Of a stretch of 64,000 nt of DNA, positions 26,803-34,202 are shown in pieces. A model generated the notes under the pieces. It made no database searches. It saw only the letters and a list, made by a program, of their open reading frames with translations, and had not been told where the DNA came from. A program made the translations under genes and the position numbers. This stretch comes from Sulfitobacter litoralis (GTDB taxonomy: Bacteria > Pseudomonadota > Alphaproteobacteria > Rhodobacterales > Rhodobacteraceae): assembly GCF_900103185.1 (NCBI RefSeq), contig NZ_FNJD01000003.1, positions 171,092 through 235,091 on the forward strand. Reading direction: 5' to 3'. The stretch's first letter is position 1; every line of letters starts with the position of its first letter.

Positions 26803-27023
26803 GTCGCCCGTTGGTCATTGCCGGAAATGGCTAAAAAGAAGGGTCGAGGCACAGCGCCTTCGAAGTCACAGATATGCGGGTTGGTGACCATGGAGAGAGG
26901 ATCTGCCTGTCCTGCGATTGCGCCCCTAGGGGTGTTGGCGGCTTTGCTAAATCCTTATGAGAAAAATTCAATCAAAAGTCGTATAAAATTTGCTACATCT
27001 TGGGAAATGATCCCGTAGAAACA

Positions 27024-27587
27024 TCATTTAAGGCCATTCTTCGCGATATAGCTGGCCAAATCAAGGATCAGTTGCCCGCGCGCCTTAGCGATGGCCGCGG
27101 GGCCGCCCTTGGGGTCGAATGCGACGGACAGATCAAATAACCCTGATCTTTCACGCCCGCCGGTCAGGACGGCGACGAAGTATTGGCCGGAAGCGCGGAA
27201 CTGGCCTGCTTCGGTCGCCAGCAATTCGCTGAACCGCAGCTCAAGGCGGGCGTCAGGATAAGCTTCGAAGGGCCATGGCTCTGACGCGATACGGCGGCTT
27301 GTGAGGCGCGACAGGTTCTCGCTTAGCTCTAGGGCTACGGCGCGTTCGGGCGCATCGGCCCACAGTTCGTCCGAAGAGCTCACCAAAGCACCATTGGACG
27401 CGCGCATATGGATCTCATCGGCAGCGGCATAGCTGGGCAGTGACACGTCACGTACCTCAACGGCGTTGAATTGGATACCGACACGCTCTGTGACAGGCGG
27501 CATCTCGACGGCATAGCGATCGGCAGATCCGCAGGCTGCCAAGATTGCCACCAGACCAAGGCTTGCGATACTTTTTACTACGTTCAT
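27024..27587 (-). CDS. pqiC: PqiC-type auxiliary lipoprotein
   Basis: PqiC is an outer-membrane lipoprotein that works with the PqiB tunnel in lipid transport between the two membranes. The 187 residues begin with a lipoprotein signal ending in the lipobox LAAC (cysteine at residue 19) and continue as an ABC-type transport auxiliary (DUF330) domain. The gene follows pqiB by three bases at the end of the operon. The membrane location is inferred from the lipobox and family. Confidence 0.87.
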   Translation of the reverse strand: MNVVKSIASLGLVAILAACGSADRYAVEMPPVTERVGIQFNAVEVRDVSLPSYAAADEIHMRASNGALVSSSDELWADAPERAVALELSENLSRLTSRRIASEPWPFEAYPDARLELRFSELLATEAGQFRASGQYFVAVLTGGRERSGLFDLSVAFDPKGGPAAIAKARGQLILDLASYIAKNGLK

Positions 27588-27590
27588 ATT

Positions 27591-29675
27591 TTACCGTCCC
27601 AGCAACAATGAATTGGGGTTACGTTCGATGGTGCGCGCCAAAGATGCAAGCGCATCGGCCGCTTTTTGGATGTCCCGCATGGTTTCCTGTGCGGTGCGGC
27701 TGATCTCGTCGCCCTTGTTATACCCTTCGATCGTCCGCTCTGCTTGCGTAAAGACGGACGTTAGGCGAGTCACGATCTGCGGCAAATCCTTCGCAGAAAC
27801 GGCAATGTTATCCGCCGCATTGCGCGCCGAGGCCAAGGTACGGTTCACATTCTCGACCGCTCCGCCCTCGCGGAGCTCGCGCAGCGTGTAGTTCAGCTCG
27901 TCCAACGCATCCTTGAGCGAACCGGGCAGCGCGACGGCGTCTGGTGTGCCGATAACCTGATCGGCGGACCGTGTCAGCGCTGTCAGTTCGTCGACCAGCT
28001 GTTGCAATTCAAGCTCGCTTGCGTTGGCGGCGACAGTCTTCATTTCTTCGATCAACTCGGGCACGCCCTCGGTCGAGGTGGTGAGGGAATCGGCAGCTTC
28101 CGAGACAGAGTCCACAGCGGCCAGCAGACGTGCTGCCATCTGCTCTTCCTCGAGCGTGGCGACAAGCGTTTCGACACGCGAGAGAGTGGCATTCAGCGAG
28201 ACGGGAATATTCTGCACCGATTCAGACGAGACCAGCCCCGTGACCTCGTTAATCAACGTGCGGACATCGCGGGGGGTCTGTTGCAGTTCATCACTGCCGA
28301 CAAAAGCTTGCAGCGAATTCATCAGACCGATGGCGCTGTTCAGCAGCTCTTCGATCGGCAGGTTGTTGATACGGCTAAACACACCTTCGACCGTGGCTGC
28401 GGCGTCAGATGTTTCGTTCTTGGTCGTGGGCATCACGGGGAAGTTGTCGCCCGCAGGGACAAGCCGCGCGGTCGGAGCGTTGTCGACGACCACCAGTTCC
28501 ACTTTCAGACCGCCCGTCAGCAGGCTTGCAGATGCAAGTCTTGCCCGAAGCCCATTCACGACACGGTCTTGCAAGAAGGCAAACGCACTTTCGGCAGTCA
28601 CATCCCCCGGCAATCCAAGGCGCGCCGGCTGGATTGCCAGCGTTGCGTTCAGCCGCACACGGCTGTCGCCGAACTGATCAAAATCCACGATCCCAGAGAG
28701 GGTATCGACTTCGCCGATATTCAGCCCGCTCAACTCTACGGTGGCACCGACGGCGAGGCCCGAAACATTGTCGTCGAAAATAACGTTAAGCATCAAAGGT
28801 TCGACATCCGTGGCGTTGAACACTGCACTGCGCGCGTCCTCCTTGGTGGGGAAGATATCGAAAACAGTGCCATCCTGCACGCGGTCGCCACCAGAGACGA
28901 AAGTGTCAAAGGTAATCCCCCCGCCGATCAACGTCGCAATCGATTCAAAATCGACTTCGGCACCGCCAGGTCCAAAGGACAGGCTGAACCCGGAGGTATC
29001 CCAGAAACGAGTGCTACTGTTGATCAGGTTGCGGTGCTCTTCGTAGATCAGCGCCTCTACGATGGCGAAATTTCCCCTTGGCGCGATCGCCGCCTTACCG
29101 ATACGACCGACCTCGATCCCGCGATAAAGAATGGGGGCGTCATCCGTCAGCGTTCCATTCCCCACGGTGCGAAACGCGATCTGCAAACCGGATTGGCCCG
29201 CGCGGATCAAGGGCGGCGCATCCGACCCTACGAAGCGTTCGGCAAATTCGCCTATTTCATCGTTCCAGCTGCCCTCGATGTAGACCCCGCTTAGCACAGT
29301 ACCCAAGCCGGTGATGCCCTGCGCCGATACTTGGGGCTGCACGATCCAGAACGACGCGCTGGCGTCGATGAAGGGACCGACGTTCTTGTCGACACGGATT
29401 GTCGCGACAACCTTGCCCAAGCCGGTGGTAAAACCAACTTCCTCGACGCGGCCCACGGTCACGTCGCGATAGCGCAGTTCGGTCTCGCCCGCTTTGATCC
29501 CTGCCCCTTTATCGAACTCAACATAGATCACAGGACCGCGGGAATTGTAGCTGCTGATCGCCACACCCAATGCCGCAACCAGCGCCAAAATCGGAATGAT
29601 CCAGACGATGGACGCGCCGCTTAAAAACAGCTTGCGCGCGGATTTAACCTTAACCTCGGGTGGCGTGTCAGACAT
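27591..29675 (-). CDS. pqiB: PqiB-type MCE protein, three MCE domains and a coiled-coil tail
   Basis: PqiB forms a periplasm-spanning hexameric tunnel for lipids. The 694-residue protein has one N-terminal membrane segment (about 20-40, ASIVWIIPILALVAALGVAI), three MCE/MlaD domains (about 45-140, 160-250 and 285-400) and a long helical tail (about 420-690). The tail is longer than in the 546-residue E. coli protein. I chose the ATG at 29675, overlapping the pqiA stop by eight bases; an in-frame ATG at 29693 is possible. Genes on both sides are also Pqi components. Confidence 0.9.
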   Translation of the reverse strand: MSDTPPEVKVKSARKLFLSGASIVWIIPILALVAALGVAISSYNSRGPVIYVEFDKGAGIKAGETELRYRDVTVGRVEEVGFTTGLGKVVATIRVDKNVGPFIDASASFWIVQPQVSAQGITGLGTVLSGVYIEGSWNDEIGEFAERFVGSDAPPLIRAGQSGLQIAFRTVGNGTLTDDAPILYRGIEVGRIGKAAIAPRGNFAIVEALIYEEHRNLINSSTRFWDTSGFSLSFGPGGAEVDFESIATLIGGGITFDTFVSGGDRVQDGTVFDIFPTKEDARSAVFNATDVEPLMLNVIFDDNVSGLAVGATVELSGLNIGEVDTLSGIVDFDQFGDSRVRLNATLAIQPARLGLPGDVTAESAFAFLQDRVVNGLRARLASASLLTGGLKVELVVVDNAPTARLVPAGDNFPVMPTTKNETSDAAATVEGVFSRINNLPIEELLNSAIGLMNSLQAFVGSDELQQTPRDVRTLINEVTGLVSSESVQNIPVSLNATLSRVETLVATLEEEQMAARLLAAVDSVSEAADSLTTSTEGVPELIEEMKTVAANASELELQQLVDELTALTRSADQVIGTPDAVALPGSLKDALDELNYTLRELREGGAVENVNRTLASARNAADNIAVSAKDLPQIVTRLTSVFTQAERTIEGYNKGDEISRTAQETMRDIQKAADALASLARTIERNPNSLLLGR

Positions 29676-30318
29676 GTTGATCGGGATCCCCATCGGAAGC
29701 GTTCGTGTCCCAGATCAGTCTGGAGTCGAATGCTTGTGCAGATAGCATGGTAAAGATGACCGACAAGGCGAAGAACATGCTCGCAGGGCCGGGATTGATT
29801 GTCGCCAATGTCTTGAGTTGCACCAGCGACGAAAGGATCGCAACCACAAAGATATCGATCATCGACCAGCGGCCGATATACTCTACGATTTCATACATCA
29901 CATGGCGCGACCGCTGCGCTTCGGCATTGGGTCTTTTGACGCTGACCGCCAGAAAGGCGATGGCCCAGAACTTGGCCAGCGGGATTGCGACCGACGCTAG
30001 CAGGATGATGAACGCAATGCCATAGGCCCCGTGATGTGCCAGTTCGACCGCACCGCCGACGATGGTGCTTTCGTCCACCTGAAACAGCGTGCGCGTCTTG
30101 AGCATCGGGTAGGCATTGGCCGGAATGTAGCACAGCAGCCCCATGACCCAGAACGCCCAAACCCGCTGCATACTACCAAAGTCGCGCGACAGCATCTTGT
30201 GGCCGCAACGTTGGCAAACCGGCGTACCGATGGGCCAGGCACGCGTACACCGTGTGCAGGCAACCAGACCCATTTCGCGGGCGCTTAGGATTTTTTGGGA
30301 TTTTCCAGCGAATTCCAT
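29668..30318 (-). CDS. pqiA: PqiA-type membrane protein, second half-gene
   Basis: PqiA is the inner-membrane partner of PqiB. The 216 residues contain a cysteine zinc-ribbon-like motif (CTRCTRAWPIGTPVCQRCG) and about four membrane segments, that is one PqiA domain. E. coli PqiA carries two such domains in one chain; here they are separate genes, this being the downstream copy. A GTG start at 30327 is an alternative. It overlaps the upstream pqiA by about 30 bases and pqiB by eight. Confidence 0.88.
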   Translation of the reverse strand: MEFAGKSQKILSAREMGLVACTRCTRAWPIGTPVCQRCGHKMLSRDFGSMQRVWAFWVMGLLCYIPANAYPMLKTRTLFQVDESTIVGGAVELAHHGAYGIAFIILLASVAIPLAKFWAIAFLAVSVKRPNAEAQRSRHVMYEIVEYIGRWSMIDIFVVAILSSLVQLKTLATINPGPASMFFALSVIFTMLSAQAFDSRLIWDTNASDGDPDQHV

Positions 30319-30932
30319 ACCGACCACTTACACATGAATTTGTCCTGCGCCACAATCAGAACAACCAAACCACAAAACATCCAGAATGCTGGCCCAAACC
30401 CCACAGTTGCCAGATCGGCCACCTTGACCAGCGCCACCGCACAGCCAAGCGCAAAGATTTCGGCCATCGACCAAGGCTGCAACGCCTGCGACAGCCGAAA
30501 AGCCTGCATGGCGTGACGCGCAGGTGGCAGGTCCAGTACAACGGGCACCAGCACATAGAGCGTCAGCATCACCCGCGCCAAGGGCACCAGCATGATCAGG
30601 GCAGCCGTCGCCAGTGAAAGCAACAGCAGCGGCCCGGTCGAGAACGCCAGAGCAGCATCCATCACCGAGACAGAGTTTTTGTTCCCTGCCGCATCGATAT
30701 TCAAAAACGGAAAGAACGTCGCGCCAAGGATCAGGACAAAAGTTGCGAAGGCGATGGCGATGATTTTCAGCCCCGCCTGCTTGCGCGGCTCGATCAGCAC
30801 CGTGTGGCAGCGTTCGCACACTGCTTTTTCGCCGATGCTGGGGATTTTCAGCTGATACACAGCATCGCACTGGGGGCAGACGATTATCTGCTCCAGATCA
30901 GGGGGGGAGGTGTGATCGTCCGTGTCTTTCAT
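30285..30932 (-). CDS. pqiA: PqiA-type membrane protein, first half-gene
   Basis: The 215-residue protein starts with a four-cysteine motif (CPQCDAVYQLKIPSIGEKAVCERC, about 19-42) and has about four membrane segments, matching one PqiA domain. It is the first gene of the pqiA-pqiA-pqiB-pqiC operon and overlaps the next pqiA. Its promoter must lie in the 166 bases shared with the divergent stress-linked PfpI gene. The substrate of the system is presumably phospholipid, from family knowledge. Confidence 0.88.
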   Translation of the reverse strand: MKDTDDHTSPPDLEQIIVCPQCDAVYQLKIPSIGEKAVCERCHTVLIEPRKQAGLKIIAIAFATFVLILGATFFPFLNIDAAGNKNSVSVMDAALAFSTGPLLLLSLATAALIMLVPLARVMLTLYVLVPVVLDLPPARHAMQAFRLSQALQPWSMAEIFALGCAVALVKVADLATVGFGPAFWMFCGLVVLIVAQDKFMCKWSVWNSLENPKKS

Positions 30933-31035
30933 CCCGCTGGTATAGTGGAGATCATGACCCGTGTGTATCGGTTTCTAGACACGAAATGGTCATCCCTGAC
31001 GCAGGCAAGAGCCCGCCAGTGCTGCTTTCCGTTCA

Positions 31036-31060
31036 GGAACATTCGCTATTCCGCGACGTT
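31036..31060 (+). promoter_or_regulatory. EcfG-type stress promoter before the PfpI/DJ-1 gene
   Basis: GGAAC (31036-31040) and CGTT (31057-31060) are separated by 16 bases, an exact match to the alphaproteobacterial EcfG consensus GGAAC-N16/17-CGTT. The expected transcription start is about 32 bases before the gene. The matching sigma factor is encoded at 48.6 kb in this window. Confidence 0.8.
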
Positions 31061-31098
31061 GTGTCGGTGAAGATAGCGAACACGAAAGGAGCTTTCTA

Positions 31099-31659
31099 AT
31101 GACACAGATCACAGACGCGAAAATTCTGATCCTATCCACCAATGGTTTTGAGCAATCCGAACTGGAACGCCCGTTGAATGACCTCAAGGCCAACGGGGCA
31201 ACAGTCCATGTCGCGACCCCCGATGGAAACGATATCAAAGGGTGGGACAAGGACGACTGGGGCAACACCATTGCCGCTGACAAAGCACTGTCAGATGTCA
31301 CCGTCGACGACTATGACGCGATTGTGCTGCCCGGCGGCCAGATCAACCCCGATCTGCTGCGCGCCAACAAGGACGCCGTAGCCCTGATTAAAAGCTTTGC
31401 CGACGCGGGCAAGACCGTGGCCGCGATCTGCCACGCCCCTTGGCTGTTGATCGAAGCAGGCATCATCAAGGGCCGCGCGGCAACCTCCTATGCCTCTATT
31501 GCGACAGACGTGAAAAATGCCGGTGCGCATTACGAGGACAGCGAAGTTGTTGTGGATCAGGGCATCATCACAAGTCGCTCTCCCGAGGATCTGGACGCGT
31601 TTATCGCCAAGATCGTCGAGGAAGTCGAAGAAGGTGAACACAACCGCAAAGCCGCATAA
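31099..31659 (+). CDS. PfpI/DJ-1 family protein (type 1 glutamine amidotransferase-like)
   Basis: The 186-residue protein has the DJ-1/PfpI fold, with the reactive cysteine in the nucleophile elbow AAICHAPWLLIEAG (about residue 114) and the VLPGGQINPDLLR loop before it. Relatives act on glyoxal-type damage or as proteases, and the exact activity is debated. It is preceded by an exact EcfG promoter and an AAAGGAG ribosome site, so it should belong to the general stress regulon. A terminator follows at 31680. Confidence 0.88.
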   Translation: MTQITDAKILILSTNGFEQSELERPLNDLKANGATVHVATPDGNDIKGWDKDDWGNTIAADKALSDVTVDDYDAIVLPGGQINPDLLRANKDAVALIKSFADAGKTVAAICHAPWLLIEAGIIKGRAATSYASIATDVKNAGAHYEDSEVVVDQGIITSRSPEDLDAFIAKIVEEVEEGEHNRKAA

Positions 31660-31679
31660 ATCCGGTGTAAGCGGAGGAC

Positions 31680-31708
31680 AAAGGCGGGGCAGATGTCCCG
31701 CCTTTTTT
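31680..31708. terminator. Bidirectional terminator between PfpI gene and C45 operon
   Basis: AAAGGCGGG (31680-31688) pairs with CCCGCCTTT (31697-31705) around an eight-base loop, with a T-run on the plus strand. The A-rich side gives a shorter T-run on the minus strand. The genes on both sides converge, so it can serve both. Confidence 0.8.
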
Positions 31709-31724
31709 CATGCGTGTCCGCGGT

Positions 31725-32699
31725 CTACGTTACCGTGACGGGCATCAGCACATTGCGTGACCCTTCCTCGAACGCATCCAGTTTTTGATGCCAGACGGTT
31801 CCGGGCCAACGGTGCTCCATCTCGCGTTTACGGGGGCGATAGACGGCGGTGTAAAGCGTGCCAAAGCCTGCGTTAAACTGGTGCGAATAAAGCGGCGGCT
31901 TGAGGAACGTGCTGATGAACTTTTCTTCCGGATCACGGTGAAACCGCAGCCGTTGCAGCAGGTATCTCTCACGCTCGACCGTCGCGGTGAACCGTGCGTG
32001 GCTGATCCATTCGACGTTTTCCTGATGGTTCGTCGCCACGGCCGCCTTGGTGATGATCGCCGGACGATCCGGCGCCATCAGCGCGGTCAGATACTTGCGT
32101 TTGCGGTCCAGCACGGTGACGTTATAGCTCATGTGGGTCGGCACACGCGCCAGAATTTCGCCCGCTTGCTCGGCAGTCTCGCAGGTTTGCAGCACATAGC
32201 GCAGGATCAGCGGCACGCCAAAGCCCACGCCCACCACACGCCGGCCACCAAACGTCAGCGAAATCGACAAACCCGCATCATTCACCCCATCGACCAACCC
32301 GAACAGCCCGTCAGATGTGCCCATCACGCGACGACCATTCCAGCCGGTGCGCAAAACCAGACTGTCGAACGCGTTGGTATTATAGTCATAGTTGCGCACC
32401 ATGACAGGTTCCTTGCCACCCCATACCGCCTGACTGCACCCCGATAGATAGGGCGGCGGGCAATAGAAGCTCAGGAACCTTGCTGCCAGATCACCGCCGC
32501 CCGCCTGGTCGCACAGGTCTTCGTACAGCGGGATGAGGTCGGGCATATGAGTTTTAAGTGCACGACGGCATTCGGCATAGGTCGGGCGCGCGGGTTCACC
32601 TTCCTTCAGCCACCATTTACGGTAGAAAGGCCAATATTCGGCGAAAAGCCCGGCCCATTTCGGGCCGGGCAATTCTTCTGAAATGGCACGCCACAGCAT
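31725..32699 (-). CDS. C45-family autoproteolytic acyltransferase/hydrolase
   Basis: The 324-residue protein resembles the acyl-CoA:6-aminopenicillanate acyltransferase (C45, Ntn-hydrolase) family. The likely self-cleavage site is G87-C88 in YLSGCSQAVW, with C88 becoming the N-terminal nucleophile; VMVRNYDYN and GLFGLVDGVNDAGLSIS are further family segments. Members form or break amide bonds on small molecules. It is the last gene of a four-gene operon with a nitrilase-type amidase, a PLP decarboxylase and an ATP-grasp ligase, 18 bases after the ligase gene. The substrate is unknown. Confidence 0.8.
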   Translation of the reverse strand: MLWRAISEELPGPKWAGLFAEYWPFYRKWWLKEGEPARPTYAECRRALKTHMPDLIPLYEDLCDQAGGGDLAARFLSFYCPPPYLSGCSQAVWGGKEPVMVRNYDYNTNAFDSLVLRTGWNGRRVMGTSDGLFGLVDGVNDAGLSISLTFGGRRVVGVGFGVPLILRYVLQTCETAEQAGEILARVPTHMSYNVTVLDRKRKYLTALMAPDRPAIITKAAVATNHQENVEWISHARFTATVERERYLLQRLRFHRDPEEKFISTFLKPPLYSHQFNAGFGTLYTAVYRPRKREMEHRWPGTVWHQKLDAFEEGSRNVLMPVTVT

Positions 32700-32717
32700 A
32701 TGCTGCCCTTTCGGTGC

Positions 32718-34178
32718 TTAAAGGATCTTGAACGCCGGATCAGACATCGCTGGCCCCGCCTCTGCGACGGGCAACGGACGACCATTCACCGATTGTTTGA
32801 TCCCGTGAATCCACTTTTTCGCGCGCTCATTCAACTGGAAAGACTTGGTCATCGACCGCCCACGGGTCACAAGGATGCCAATGTCGGCCCCTTCATAGCG
32901 GTAATCACCCGGCTGCAAGATGCGCAGGAAGAACGCCTCGTTCTCGGATTCCACGGCACGACGGTGATAGTCAAAGCGGTCAAACACCACACTGCCGTCT
33001 TCCTTCATCTTGTAGATACCAGTCTCTGGCGCTTCGGTGCAGATATCGACGCTGTCGTCCGTGTGTTTGATCACCATCTGGCTCCAGCCATCGATGTTCT
33101 GCGGGTCAGCCCAGCGGTTGTTCAGCTCTTCGACATCCAGATTGAACTTCTTCTTGCTGAATTCCAGCAGGTGGAACAGAAACAGCGGCGCATCGGCATG
33201 GGCAAAGGCGGCGTGGTTCGTCATCGACGACGCGCCTGTGATGCGCGGGTTCAGCTCGCCCAACCAGATGTCTCCGGTCTTTTTGTCGATCAGGAAATCC
33301 AGTTCGAAATAGCCACGATAGCCTTCTTTGCGCAGCTGTTCCCCGAATTTATAAGTCAGCTCGCGCGCTTTCTGGCGGACCTTGGGTGGAAAGGCCGTCG
33401 ACAGGATTTCGTTGCCACACCAGCCCCCGCGATAGGGCGTCAGGTCCTTAAAGCCAACGAGCTCGGTCATCAGCGGGCCCACGATCGTGCCTTCCTTGGT
33501 GGCACATGCCTCGATGGCCGAGCCGCGACAGTCGATGCGCTTCATGATCTTGATCTCGCCCTCGCCGACGATCTCGGATTCATGACGGCGGAAGTCTGCT
33601 TCGGACTTGATAAAGAACGTCGTGTGGCCACTATCGCCAAAGGCGGATTGGAGCACCAGATCGTGCCCGATCCCGGCCTTCTCGCAGGTCTTTTTGAGGT
33701 CTTCGTAATCTTTGACCTCGGCCAGCACGTTCGGCACCGACGGCACACCGGCCTTGTTGCCGATCCGGACGGTTTCGATCTTGTTGTCCATCTTTTGACG
33801 CAGCTTGGCCTTGGGGAACCAGACATCCGCCCCCAGCTCTTTCGACAGGCGTTCGGTTTCCTCGTCAAACATCAGGAACACGAACTTGGGCTTGCCACCG
33901 CGCCGCTTGATGAAGTCGATAACCTCTTTGTGCTGCAGCAGATAATTGTTGATGTCTTCGATGCTCTGGAATTCCGCATGGGGCTGTTCCGAGGGGCAGA
34001 ACACGTTCGGGTGCTTGCCGCCGTAGCAGTCAATATAGCAGATGTATTTGAAGTTTTTCACCCACTCATCGAGACCCAGAAGGTTAAAGTTCGTGGCCGA
34101 GATAAAGTACACAGGGTCTTCGTTACGGTGAAAGAACCGGCGAATTTCCGAGATATTCTTAAGAACAGTCGTTGTCAT
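32718..34178 (-). CDS. ATP-grasp carboxylate-amine ligase
   Basis: ATP-grasp enzymes activate a carboxylate as acyl phosphate and join it to an amine or other nucleophile. The 486-residue protein has an N-terminal Rossmann-like part, a central grasp with VLQSAFGDSGHTTFFIK (about 200) and the metal site WLGELNPRITGASSMTN (about 330). An extra C-terminal region of about 120 residues follows. It lies 24 bases after the decarboxylase gene. By context it may join an amine made by that enzyme to an amino or carboxylic acid. This is inference; biotin carboxylase-like annotation would be misleading, because no carrier or transferase genes are near. Confidence 0.82.
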   Translation of the reverse strand: MTTTVLKNISEIRRFFHRNEDPVYFISATNFNLLGLDEWVKNFKYICYIDCYGGKHPNVFCPSEQPHAEFQSIEDINNYLLQHKEVIDFIKRRGGKPKFVFLMFDEETERLSKELGADVWFPKAKLRQKMDNKIETVRIGNKAGVPSVPNVLAEVKDYEDLKKTCEKAGIGHDLVLQSAFGDSGHTTFFIKSEADFRRHESEIVGEGEIKIMKRIDCRGSAIEACATKEGTIVGPLMTELVGFKDLTPYRGGWCGNEILSTAFPPKVRQKARELTYKFGEQLRKEGYRGYFELDFLIDKKTGDIWLGELNPRITGASSMTNHAAFAHADAPLFLFHLLEFSKKKFNLDVEELNNRWADPQNIDGWSQMVIKHTDDSVDICTEAPETGIYKMKEDGSVVFDRFDYHRRAVESENEAFFLRILQPGDYRYEGADIGILVTRGRSMTKSFQLNERAKKWIHGIKQSVNGRPLPVAEAGPAMSDPAFKIL

Positions 34179-34202
34179 GATATTTTGGTCCTTTGCTCAA
34201 TC

